The notes beneath the pieces are model-generated. The model saw only the letters and a program-made list of their open reading frames with translations, had not been told where the DNA came from and did not search any database. A program made the position numbers and the translations under genes. From positions 3,224,001 through 3,288,000 of the forward strand of contig CASHTG010000012.1 in NCBI GenBank assembly GCA_949357655.1: DNA of 64,000 nt, in the 5' to 3' direction. Origin of the DNA: Parascedosporium putredinis (Eukaryota; Ascomycota; Sordariomycetes; Microascales; Microascaceae). Position 1 is the first letter of the stretch. Every line of letters begins with the position of its first letter. Of this stretch, positions 33,639 through 45,591 are shown piece after piece.

Positions 33639-35652
33639 TCATCCCAAAAGAGATAAAAGTCCTCCGGGAGGCAGGGGTTCGAAAACCTGATGGCAGGTTT
33701 GGCCATGTGGGACAGCATGTTTTCGGTTTATCTCTTGAGCCAGGAGGCAGCCCGCTAGGCCACGCTCCTCGACTTCCCTCTTGGCGGCACCGTCGTCAAA
33801 GGAGCTGGCCGAGTCGTCTCCGGCAGCTCCGTGCCGGCTGCGCTTCGTGCCAAAGATCCTCAAGAGGACCATATTGACGAGGCTGCTTAGCAGGCTGATG
33901 CAGAGGATCCCAATCATGACGAGGTTACTCTTGCGGAACCGGTGGGGGCCAGGAGCGCTGTCGGCCGCCCAGCCCGTGTACAGGGCATAAGTAGTGACGA
34001 TGCTGCCCAAGTTGCCGAGACCGGAGACGAGGGCGGTGGCGGCGGCGACGCCGACCTCGCCGTGGCGACCCTGGAAGATTTCGTTGGTCCAGGCCATGCA
34101 GATTGGGACGGTAGGGCCGAGACCGAAGCCGACCATGAGAAGACCACCGTAGCGGGCCCACGAGTTCTTGAGGGCAAAGGTGGTGGTCAGGAGGCCCGTG
34201 ATTTGGATGCAGACGGCGATGGAGAAGAGGATGGCGCGGCGCGAGTGGAAGCGGTCGGATAGCGGGGTGAAGATGAGGATGGCGATCAGGTCCATCTACG
34301 GTGTTTGGCAAGTTAGTTTGAGGGAAATTCACCACATAGACGACGAAGAATTGAGATACTCACGATCCAGATGGGGGCGAAGAGAAGGCTGATCTGGATA
34401 CCGGTAAAGTTGGGGTTAATGGAGCCGATGATGATGCCTCCGTACAGCTGAGTACCGATTCCAACGCCTACGACGCCGAAATACATGAACAACAGAGGCC
34501 ACAGGCGCCAGTCCAAGAGTACATAGGTGAGATCTTTGAGAGTCCAGTGCTTCATGTGGTAGACGCGGCGCAGTTCGTGATAGTGAATGACGGCGTCCTC
34601 GCCGGTTAGGGCCTCAGGGACGGCGGGGAGGAACTTCATGAGGCCGGAGCGCTCCCTCACCTCGCCGGGAGGCAGAGGCTTGTCGGGCAGCCACCATAAG
34701 AGCACAACGCCGACGACGATGGTGACGAGGCCGTAGAGAAGAAACATCCAGCGGAAGCCGGTCAGACCGCCGACGCCGTCCATGAGCTGGAAGCCAGCAG
34801 AGATGAGTCCGACGACGGCGGCAGAGACTTGGGCGGCGGTGAAGTACATGCCGATCCTCTTGCCGGTCCTCGAGGGAGGATAGAAGTGGGTGAGGTAGAG
34901 GGACATGCCGGGCCACATTCCCGCAATGACGGCGCCGAGAAGGAAGCGGAGTAGCCTATTTACGAGGGGTAAAGGGAGTTAGAAAGCTATGTTCGCTGGG
35001 AGTTGGGGCCGGATGGGCCATATATGATAGGTTGGTAGGTAAGGTGGGCACTAAGACGGAGGGGAGGGGTTCACGGGCTGGACGTACTTGGCGCTCCACG
35101 GCTTCTGAACCGCAGCAAAGCACGACCCAACGATTCCGGTGGCAATGACGATCCTAGCCATCCAGGCGCGAGGCCCAACCTTGCTCATGATCAAGTTACT
35201 AGGAAAATCAAAGATGATGTACGAGACGTAAAAGAGCGACAGGGTCTGGGACACGTCGGCGGGAGTCATGCCGAGGACGGTGATGAGGTCATGGCCAACA
35301 TCCTTGTTCATGGTCTGAGAGATTCCGATGTTGGATCGGATGGCAGAACAAAGAAAGTAAAGAATCCAGAATGCTAGCAAAGCGCAACCTCGCTGTTAGT
35401 CCAGGGTCGTGGGGAAGATGGGGGCAAAGGGCGCGCCTGCTGGGCGAGTCTCTCTCACGCACCTGGAATGATTCGAAGATCGAGCTTCTTGTAGACCCGC
35501 TCGACCGCCGCGTTATCATACTCGAAGTGCTGCTGCTCCCGGGTTCGTCCGACTTGTGCTGGCCGCCACCATCGGTGTCCCGAGACACAGAATGGACGTC
35601 GGCACCGCACTTGTCGTCCGCGCTGATGCGCGTGTCTGCTACCCTCGGCCAT
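33639..35652 (-). CDS. MFS transporter, anion:cation symporter type (TNA1/DAL5-like)
   Basis: This is a plasma-membrane carrier of the allantoate/nicotinate permease class; the substrate cannot be read from sequence. Exons are 35652-35463, 35373-35088, 34955-34364 and 34295-33639, which sum to 575 codons with no stop. Before TM1 comes VERVYKKLDLRIIP, then about twelve hydrophobic segments. Family marks include FDFPSNLIMSKVGPRAW after TM2-3, GAVIAGMWPGMSLYLTHFYP, the cytosolic central loop (HYHELRRVYHMKHWTLKDL) and PLSDRFHSRRAI. Two ends look unusual. The first 45 residues are Arg/Cys-rich, while another frame of the same DNA gives a more usual SVSRDTDGGGQHKSDEPG linker. The C-terminus after VEERGL runs into unlikely sequence. 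Both suggest undetected frame errors, so true ends are uncertain. Confidence 0.85.
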
Positions 35653-38600
35653 GCTAGAGACTATGAGGCAATGGAGATGCTTGCAACTAGTTCCCTATAG
35701 AGGCCGGGTCCCGAAAGAGAAATTGTCTCTAGTTCTTTATCCTTTCCCGCTTCGGGCGATTATTTCCCTTTTTTTCTCTTCTCTGTTTTTGGCAGGGAAA
35801 AGAAATGGAGAACGAAAGCACCAAGGCTGGATGCGCTCGAAGGAGAGAACAGCAGCTGTGAGTAGTGATAATTCGGGCGGCGGAGATGTTAGCGGTCCTC
35901 GAGTCTTGGAGACTTGTGGAGATGGGAGGTGGTGGGAAGAGTGTGGAAAGAAAAGGTGTGGAGGAGACAAGGTCAAGCTTCAAGGACCGAGGCCAAGAGG
36001 GTCAAAATTTATAAGAGAAAAAAAAAGAATTGAATCACACCCGACACCAGGCTCGCCGAATAATAATCGACGTTGAGATTTAGCTAAAATCTAGGGCCCC
36101 CGCTTCACCAGCTCACTACTTCACCTCCTTCAATGGTCTGCCGGTTTCCACCGGTCCCTTTACCGGTTCACGAGCTCCATTTGAAGCTGGCTTGTTCTTG
36201 GTGCTGCGCTGCATGTGCAGGGCAAGCAAGTGATATCTTCTGCATTCAGCCATCCACCGCGTTCATCGAGCTGCTGTTGGACGACGTAGAAAGAAAGCTC
36301 AGGGAGGAGTCAGTAGCTCATCGCCATCGCCCTACGATTCGTCAATCGATGGCTCGCGCCCCTCAAAAATGCAAGGAAAGAAAAATTCGGATGCTCATTC
36401 ATTGAAAAGGCATGGTTTAGAATGTGGGGCTCAACTCCCTCTTGGGAATTGATGCCATTAGCGTGGGATAGGAGAGCCGCTACCGGCTCATGGATGCTAG
36501 GGGGCATGGTTCTTTAGCGCATCTTCTCAAAGCTGGTGGACAGTTTCTGGTAGGTAATGGGAACTTGAACGCTGCGCTCGGTGACTCTATGGACACGCTC
36601 TGAATCCCGTTGGGAGCTTTGGTCGATGCCAGCGAGCATGTGAGCCTGTGATCTGATGGGAACATGCGCTTTAGTGGGAGAGAGCGCGGCGCTAAGACTT
36701 GTAATTCCACATTGGTTTGTCAACGAATCTATAGTGTATCGTTCAGAGACGCGGAACGAAGCCCGCGGCTGTCACGAGAGGCTGCCCCGCAAATGAGAAG
36801 AAAAGAGCCCTGCGGCTCGCTTGGCCTTGGGAATTGGGGAGGGAGTTATCTTCTTTTTCTACCAGCGTCTCTTGCCCCACAAACACGCCAACACCTTCAA
36901 AGTGTTCAGAGTCGGGCTCCAAGGCATCCACTGGATCTGACCGCCTGCCCGCACCGGCATCAATATTCATGGCGTAGCTCAGGCCGAACACAGGCCGAAC
37001 AGTCAACCTGGACGGAAGAGGCTTCGCCCCTTCTGTTCGGGAGGTGGAGCTCGGTCTTGGTGGGATGGATTACCCAGCCGCAAATGCAATCTGGAAAATA
37101 GGGTTGGGTTGGTTGGGGGACCCTTGAAGTTGCCGCCGATAAACGGCGGCCAGAGCGTAGAAATGACATTGAAGAAAGAAAAACTTGACCAAGGCGGGGT
37201 TACCCAAGGCTAGACATGGTGAGCCTCAATTGACCAATTGATTAATCCTTGTATTAGTTTCGCGACGAGGATCCATATATTGTAGCCTTGTAGATTGAGC
37301 TGAGCCTGCGAGGCTTTTTGGAGCTGGTCACCCGAGGGGCCTCCATGTTCCCGAGATTTATTACATGTGATGTGCTCACAACAGGGACGAGAGGCAGCCG
37401 CGGTAGGTAGCCTTGGAGGCCGTTCGTCTATTAATTCCCCAATTGAAAGTAGAAGTAGTGCAATGTTGGAGCCCTGGCCTCGTTTTAAAGCAGCCACATG
37501 GTATTTTTCTGTTCTGCGGCTGCAATTCAGCTTTGAAGCACCTCGTGCAACCCTAGCTGCGAACCGGCTGCGCCCCGTACCAAACTCGGCCGAGCTTGCG
37601 CCTAGCAAGGCAAACCCTGGCCTGCGCTGGAACATGACAGGGGCAGGCTCGACCAAGCCCGCAGATCGAAAAAGATCACCGATGGTCAGAACCTAAACTG
37701 AGGGAGGGTTGCCTGGCAAGCCTCGGATGGGTTCGATGGCAATGGATCTTTTAGCCTCCCCCGAATATCCCCTGTGGGCTCCTGTGTCCCTTCGTGGGGG
37801 CGCACGAACCAAGGATTCGGTAGTAATTACCTCGGTAGATGGAGCTCAAAAACGAATCTGAAGACCGATGTTGTCCGTTTCTGCAAGCTGTGAATTAGTT
37901 TTAGAGAGAAAACTCGTGCTAGTGAACGAAGCATCTCTTGCTTCTCTTGTCTATTACTCCTTGTCCAGCATTGCCGAGGCCGGGCTGGAGTCTATGGTGA
38001 AGCTGGGGATGGAGTATTGTGCGCACTTGTGTTGAAGACAGCTGCGCGCGCTGCACGTCAAGGCCTTGGAGATGGTGCATTACCCCACATGCAAGAACGG
38101 AGGGGCTGCCTCGAGGAGCAAGAGTGAGAAATGACAGTAAAGGGATGGACCCCGTGTAAGCTGTCAGAAAAGTCTACTTGGAGGGGAGGCAGCATGATGA
38201 GTGGTCGACATGTTGCCGTCGCCGTTGCCGGTGCCGCTGCGATTGCTGCCTTGAAGCCTGCAGGCGATGCCTCAGGATAACACAACGCTTCGGCGATTTT
38301 GAGCCTCGTTTTCTGGGCGCAACTTCTCCAGGCTGCGCCGTTGCCTAGCTTTGCACAGGAGCAAAAACAAGGATGAACAAAAATGAGGAGGGGAAAGGTC
38401 ACGAAGACCAGAGACAATCTGGACAAGTGCCGAATGAAGAAAAATAGAGAGGGAGAGAGGAAGACGAATCTCTCTCCACGGCCACGCGATACGAGCTGCG
38501 CTCCAACATCATGGCCTTTGCCCCCAGTCTTACCCCCGCTGTCCTTTTCTTTCCAGTCTCGCAAACCTAAAATCGACCTTGGGACAAGGCAACAGCGCTC

Positions 38601-41047
38601 TACCAAGCTCGATGCAACTCCCGGCGACAATCCTCCCCACCTTTTCTCATTGAACCAAGTGGGGAAGTCCTAGCTGGTCAAGATGGAGCTTGGTCCTTGG
38701 TCCTCAGTCATCCATGGCCCATGTCGTCTGGATCTGCAAGCACGAGGCATGCACCGTCCCCACCACTTGGAACAGGGCCATGGAACGCGTCTGGAACAAC
38801 CTCGACCTCAATATCGCTGGCTAAACTCAAACGACTTGTATCTACCTCCCTGCCCTGGCATGGTAGCCTGTGGAACGCAGGAATCTATGAGAAGACTCAC
38901 AACCTACTAGCCCCAGGCTCCAATCCCATTTACGCTTTACCCTCCCCGCATCCTTACACCAAGGGAGGACGTTCATTGAGGGGAATACCAGGGCCAATCG
39001 GCTATTTCCTTGTCCTTCTTCGTCTTCCCTTCTTCTTCGTCGCGGACACTCTTTTCCCTGGTCAGGATGAAAGGATTTCTTGTTGCATGGGGTGCGTGCG
39101 TCCCGTGAAGGCGCAGTCGTGCCCAAGATTCTCAGCCAGCACGGCACATGTTCATCAGCTGCGCGCCCACCGCGACTAAGTAGGACTGTGGCCGTCTTGG
39201 GTATACTAACCGCCACGATGGTGTCACCGGTTCGTCTGAGGCGAGCTAACCGAGACACAAGCTTCCCCACGTAGCAAAGATGCTGCCTTGAGAGCCTTGA
39301 CCCGACATCGGTGGTGTTTTGGAATAGCTTCTTTCTCCTCCCCGTCGCTGAGGCTGACAGGGTGATTGGCAGGGACTCTGACACGATCCTCGAAATTGGT
39401 GATAGCCAACCAGGCTTCTCTTTCTTCGTTCAAAGCCGGCCAGAGTCCTAGGAGCGATGACAGACATGCCGCACTCCCTCCCCTACGGCGCGTCTTCAGT
39501 AATGAAGGAGAGGGGGGTGTGGTTGTCACCAGCCTAAGCTCAAGCTTGGGGTTGTCGAGGGTGATTAGGCACACGCAGCGGCTAGGCAGCATACCAGCCC
39601 ATCAAGTCCTGTCGTGAGGCCGTCTTTTGGCTGTCGACTCACGGTTCTATGTGTGAGGATGTAGCCTCATGAACATGTGTTGGTTCGCATTGGCACTATC
39701 CGGCACGATGACTCCTCCGGCAACAACGGTTGGCGCCACGGGAACCTGGGATATCGGGTCAATATGGCATGGCTTTATTGTCCACCTGGATCTAAAGGCC
39801 CCTGCCCGAGATTCGTCCTTACGGCAAGTTCTGGAACCGCCCTGCCAACATGTGTCGCGTGCAATCATAGTCCTTTCTTTACTGCCCTCTCGCTTCACTG
39901 GGCTTGGAATATGATGAATATTGGGGAGTTTAGGCCTGCACTAGATACCCGGTGCCCAAAAATAGGCTATCTGCCAACGGATAGCCATGTTTATGTGTCG
40001 ATATCTAAGTGCTGCCAGCATGGCTATTATTTTCCCCTCGCCCACCGCCTTGAGCCGTTGTTCACCCTATCAGCTCTGGCTAAAGTATCATTGGGCAGGG
40101 GGCCCGAATGAGGAGCAACTCGAGGATGAAGCCCTTGTCGATCCAGGCTGTTGGCCCCTGCAAAATAGACGATGTTCTGTGCGAATCTCGAAACAAGGAC
40201 ATCAGTGGAGACATCTAGGGATGGAGCTGTGAAGACTCAGCCCAAACGGCCCCAGCAAAGCTTTGCATATTTCCCAATGAGTCATTCAGTCAAGCTGGTG
40301 GAAGTAATGGATGGATCCCTGGTCACGCGGTCCTGACCCTTTCATCCCATTCAGTCTCCTCGCAAAGCCCTCCGCAAGCTACCTTGGTACAGGTGTTGAT
40401 GCCTAGCTTGCTAGCATTGATACAAGGACGAATGTTTTATAAACGCCCCCTGCCTCCGAATTATTAAGGTTCCTGCAGGACCGGACTACGCAGCCAAATA
40501 ATCGACGATCACGAATACGCACTGTACCACAGCCACACCAACATCGCCACCCTTTATGTGCACGTGATACGGTCGTGGCGCCAACTTGAACCGTCTTCTG
40601 CACTACGCCTACTCCTCTACGACAAGATTGAATCAAAGAGAGGCCAACGACCCCTGGTTGCTCGTTAAAAGTTGCTTACCTTATAGAGGCTTCTCCAACC
40701 GACCATCACAGTGTTTGGATTTGCAATCGTTTTTGTCAACCCACGCCGCCACCTTCGAGTACATTCTTCGAAAGCCTCCGTTCAAACCGAGACGACGTGC
40801 ACGCTCGTATTATACGCCCACCTTTTTTTTAACGCGAGGCAACAACTTTTCGCCACTCGTCACTCCAAGCACACGCGGCCTAACTCGTCCTCCCCCTCGA
40901 GGCGGCCTCTGAAGGGTTTATTACCTTGAGCCATAAAGCTCACTACACTGCGCTTGCACCCAATCTATCCAGCCGATTTCGCCCTTTCCTCTTGGTTTCA
41001 TTCTTTCTCCGTCCTCTATTTCAGCGCGAGAAGCCCCTTGACACATC
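35653..41047. other. gene-poor region of 5.4 kb
   Basis: This is the longest stretch without a supported gene. Open frames up to 190 aa (38058-38630 minus, 38842-39384 minus, 39677-40111 plus) show no domain, signal peptide or spliced continuation. A minus-strand frame at 36514-36723 has a coding-like C-terminal half. The final 450 bases are pyrimidine-rich leader of the zinc-finger gene. No transposase or reverse transcriptase motif is seen. Confidence 0.5.
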
Positions 41048-42367
41048 ATGGGGACGGTCTACGACTCGAGGACCTTTCTTCACGATGCGTCCTACCCATC
41101 AATGACGGAAATGGATCCCGACCACGACCACGACCACCACAATCACCACGATCACCATGACCACCATGACCACCATGGCCACCACGACCACGACCGGACG
41201 GTGGACAACGACGGAGCCGATCGCTTTGGCGAAACCGATGTCGCCGAACTTGCAAACTATCACACCGCGGCGCCGTCTTCACTCCTTCCCTCGGAGCGCA
41301 CGTCGTTGGACCAGGCTGCCGAAGAAGCTCGGTCGATGCTGCTTTCCGATGCCTCTCGCCTGAATCTTTCTGCGTCACCTCCCTCTGTCAATGTTATGCC
41401 CGCTTTGGCGCCTGAACTGGCCAAGGCGGCCGAAGACGCGGTCGCGGCCGCCGTGAGCCTGGGGACGGATCTCGCCGCCCAACTTGACCCTTCTCTTGGC
41501 TCTACAACCCTCCCTCCTTCGGCCGTGGCAATGGCGGGGATGGTGGATTTGATGGCAGCCAAGCCAATTCTCGCCTCGCGCGGTAGAGCAACCCCGGCGG
41601 CGGCGCGACTCAAGCTTATCCCCAAACCCGAGCGGAAAGTGGCTCGAGGCGTTGGTGGTAGGTTTTATTGCTCGGTGGCGGGATGTGCGGAGGCCACGGA
41701 AGGCTTCAAGCGGCGTTGCGAATGGAAGTAAGTTGACTATCCACCCTACACCCTTTTGGCCCCACCTCTCTCTCTCGACAAGAGAAAAACATGGTATTTT
41801 CTTTCTTTACATTTCTTTACATTTCTTTGTCGCTAACGTTGGCCTTTTCTCCCAAATCTAGCAAACACATGGACAAACATGAAAGACCCTATCGATGCGA
41901 GCACGACAGCTGCGAGAAGCTACCCGGATTTACTTATTCGGGGTCTTTTGAGGCACGAACGAGAAGTGCACGGTAAACACGGTGGACCGAAGAAGACTCT
42001 CAATTGTCCGTACCAAAACTGCAAGCGGTACAACGGCAAGGGCTTCTCTAGGCAAGAAAACCTCAATGAGCATCTGCGCCGGGTCCATACGGACGCCACT
42101 TCACCCCCGACGATGTGCACCCCCGAGCAGCGACAACGATAGCGAGCGAGGGGGCATAAGCGCAAGCGGTCACTCGCGGACGTGGTGGATAGAATTGACG
42201 TAGACTTTGACCTCCTCGAGGAAGTGAAGCGTCTGCGTCAAGAAAACCTAGAGCTCCGGGAGCTGCTGGAGCAGCACCGCGAAACCCAGATAACCATGGT
42301 GGCTCAGATTGCCGATCTGCAGGGCGCGTTGCAGCTCAACGGTGCGAACCTAAGCACGGCCGCGTAA
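41048..42367 (+). CDS. C2H2 zinc-finger protein with His/Asp-rich N-terminus
   Basis: This is a probable transcription factor of about 396 aa with two exons, 41048-41727 and 41862-42367. The N-terminus has a His/Asp-rich block (residues 25-49). An Ala/Ser/Leu-rich middle follows. Three C2H2 fingers follow: finger 1 spans the intron (FYCSVAGC...NKHMDKHE), finger 2 is YRCEHDSC...LLRHEREVH and finger 3 is LNCPYQNC...LNEHLRRVH. A basic patch (HKRKRSLADVVDRID) leads into a C-terminal leucine-rich coiled coil (EVKRLRQENLELRELLEQH), which suggests dimerisation. The frame breaks at 41940-41943 (GGGG, one extra or two missing bases, within finger 2) and at three C or G runs (42104-42108, 42120-42124, 42150-42154). 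With these the total is 397 codons. The target genes are unknown. Confidence 0.82.
41120..41194 (+). repeat. CAC/GAC-rich coding repeat (His/Asp tract)
   Basis: This codes for 25 residues containing 15 His and 8 Asp in a (D-H-H)n-like pattern. It is built from CACGAC and CACCATGAC units inside the zinc-finger gene. It is in frame, and both His codons are used, so it is not a pure trinucleotide expansion. Confidence 0.9.
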
Positions 42368-45300
42368 CCGGACAGCACTCATCAGCTCCGCGCCTCAATT
42401 TGAATCTCAAATCGCGCCGCCCACCACGACGATATGCCATACCACCCCCTCCCCAATCAGGAGCTGGTCTTTCCGCTCCTTTTCTTTTTCTCCCTTTTCC
42501 GCTGTAAAGGCATCTTGGGAGATCCACGCCTTGTACCAGAACCACTCTACCATCGCCCTTGAACTCTTTGAGAGGGCGGGGGCGGGAACCGCTTCCCATT
42601 TCTTATTTCCTTCTTATCTCCTTTGTCACCTTGTTCTCACCGCATACATGCCACGCGTTCACGATCTAAGAGCACCTATACAACATACCCCCTTGCTCGT
42701 GTATTAGTTATTATACCAAGCGACTGGTCAGTTGCGGACCTGACCATAGACTGCTTCCGTCTGTTTCTTGGCGCCCTGTACCGCCTTTCGCGCTACTGAT
42801 TTCCTTTCTTCTCTCCTCCCTTGTTAGGTTTTACTCCGCCTCTTCCTCCACTCTCAAGCTCAATATTGCCCCGCATATACCCCCGGGCGCATCATAAGGC
42901 TCGCAATTCCCGCTTTTGAACTGGACGCAGTTGGACGCAAGGACATTCTAGTTCTTAAACTTTTGATGCTGACGGGGTGGAGTTTCCTTCCTTCCGGCCC
43001 GTTGTTACCTTTTACGAGATCATGATGCAACTATGTATTTTATTCAGACCTACCGAGGTAGTGAAACGATTAGTGGTGAGAGACAGCCATAATAGAAGGA
43101 TGAAATTCAACATGGTCTTTTTCGTTTCCCGATCAAATATATATCTTTATGGAAAAAAGAAACCTCATAGTAATGTGCTTTTGGCTTCCGTAGTTTGAGA
43201 GGAGTGAAGACACTATACTTTATTCATTTCGCCTTAAAGTTTTGGATCTGGGATGGGTGAGAAGTCGGCCGTCGTGATATTCCAAGGAGGTTCGACGTTG
43301 GGATGTCTAAATCCTCGCTCGCTAAAAACACGCCCCACGCCCCCTCAATCCAATGTTCCCTCCCAGCTCCTGGGTGTCAAAAGTGGACGGCGGGGCCAAG
43401 AATAGCTGCTGCTGACTGGGGGCTTGCATCATGCAGCATCAATGACACTCACTACCTCGGTACACCCACTGCACTAGGTTGTACAGACGTTTGAAGCACA
43501 GGTAGCCAAGTACCAATGTGCACACACTCTCTCGCTCTTCTCGTACCTCCGTGGGGAGGAAAAAGTGCTGACGTTGACGGCTCCGCGTGCTGGATCCGCT
43601 TACAAGTCGTTTTTGCAAAGGGAAAGCGCCCTCCTCACGCCGTAGTACAAACGCGGTCCGGCGTCGTGTGCGGATCACAAATCACTCCGGGCGTCCATCA
43701 GCCTTGACTTGCCTTTCTTACATTTGAAACCTCTTTCTTTGTCGACTTTTTTATTTTTTATTTTTCAATCCTCCATTTGGCCCCTTGTCCTTTTTTTTTC
43801 TTTCTTTTTCGCCTCCCCGTATAACTCAAATGTTGACGGATGGAGGAGGCACGGGGAAGGGGCTTAAACAGTAGTGACAAATAACCTTTGTTTTACGAGG
43901 GTGGCGGTGACGTGGACAGAGAAGGTGGCCAAGAATCCGTTTTTCTTTTTCTGATCCTTTTCTCTCTTTCAACGGGGATAATACGGGCCGCGTCTCTGTG
44001 TCTCCCAGCGCAGTGGCAGACTCGCGGATACTTCGGAAGACTGGCAAGGATCGCTACCCGTTTCCGGCTCTTCCAGAAACCGGAGACGTCGGGAAATCCC
44101 ATGGGGAGAGCGCGAAAGTGCGGGAGATATGGCAACCAGGAAATCAATAAAATGGGAGGGGCGGGGGAGAAATGAAGAAGAAGAGCAGGGGGTATCGTGA
44201 TTAATCCGTTCGATTCAAGGTGAGGGAGAATACTTGCAGTACCGGTCCCTCGAGGCAAGACGTCGTTAGATGGCCAAGGTGGTAAGGGCCGGGGGGCAGG
44301 CAACAGCGTGAAAGAGAGTTGAATGAGCGATTTTGTTTTTAAAAAGAATAGAATAGTAGCAAGAAAAAAACACGACAAACTAAGCGAGCGACTACAAGCA
44401 AGATCAGGGTGCAGCGAGGGTTATCCCTAGGCATAATGCTGTGCCGGGGGGCGGGAGGACGAGATGAAGTCAGAGACAGTCCCTTCGCCACACAAACGCG
44501 ACGCACTCCTTTCCTTCAGCCCCAGTATCAGTATCATATCAGCCAGTGGCAGCAGAGGCATGGAAAGACAACAAGTGTTGACCCCTTTGAGTCACCTCTC
44601 CCTCTCCTTTTGGCGATGAGTACGATGGCCCAAGAAAGCAAACGCAATCGAATGAGAGGACACTTACGAGCAGTGCCGAGAGCTTCTCCGGAGTTCCGGT
44701 CGTAAGAGTCCAGTCATCTCATCCCGCTGCACTTCCACTTCTCTTCTCCCTTCGGCGGCCCTTACTCCCTCTCCTTATTTACCCCCACCCTTTCAGCGCA
44801 CCACTTCGCAAAAGCTTCCCGACACTTCCTTCAGCACACGAAGGCAGGACAAGTCCGGCCATTCGTTGCCTTCACCTTGCATCACGCCATGGCAGAGTTC
44901 GGTCTGAGAAACGGGGACACCACCCATTCATTGGATCGGCCCTCCAGGCTGTTGCCTGCCCTACCCGCTTTATACCTTCGGTCGATGTCAGAGGATTCCT
45001 AGGCCTGGCAAAACTGGCTTTACCTCCTCCCGGGCTAAAGGGAAGCCTTTTCCATCTATGCAGCATCCATCACCAAAAGGAAGGCTGGGTGATGGCTACA
45101 CAGGTGGTCCGAGTATTCCGTAAAATTGTATCATGCGGCTTGAATCCCCCATTCCCCCATCCATACATCCCCTTTGCATTCCATTGGGATAGGAGCCATG
45201 CTGTGAACCACACAAAAGCCGTGGTCCTCTTATAAAAGGGAAACCAAGGCGGTGTCTGCGGGGCTAAGTTACCGTGAAGGAGCCTAGTTCGCCTCGCGCT

Positions 45301-45591
45301 CGGGTTCTCCCTCGAGGTCTCATTCGGGTGCATGGAGGTCTGCATCTTCCACTCACAAAACCCCCAAAAAATTAAAATAGCAAGTTGTAAAGCACCCGCA
45401 ATCTGTGCGTCGCACAAAAATAGGGCGACAAGCGGCCGGCAGTTTCGGAGTGTCAGGACCAAGGACAAAGTGCCTTTTCCTCTTTTTCTTAAGTTGACAA
45501 TGTAAAGAGAGTCGCGGCCGTTGCTGGATGCAAGGGAGGGGGTATTGGGAAGAACGAAAAAGGATACGTGCGCGCAAGCTGATTTCCCGCT
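42368..45591. other. convergent intergenic region of 3.2 kb
   Basis: This lies between the zinc-finger gene stop and the UPF1 stop. It has T-rich tracts around 43745-43810. Open frames (e.g. 43893-44378 minus) show only biased composition. No gene is supported. Confidence 0.5.
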
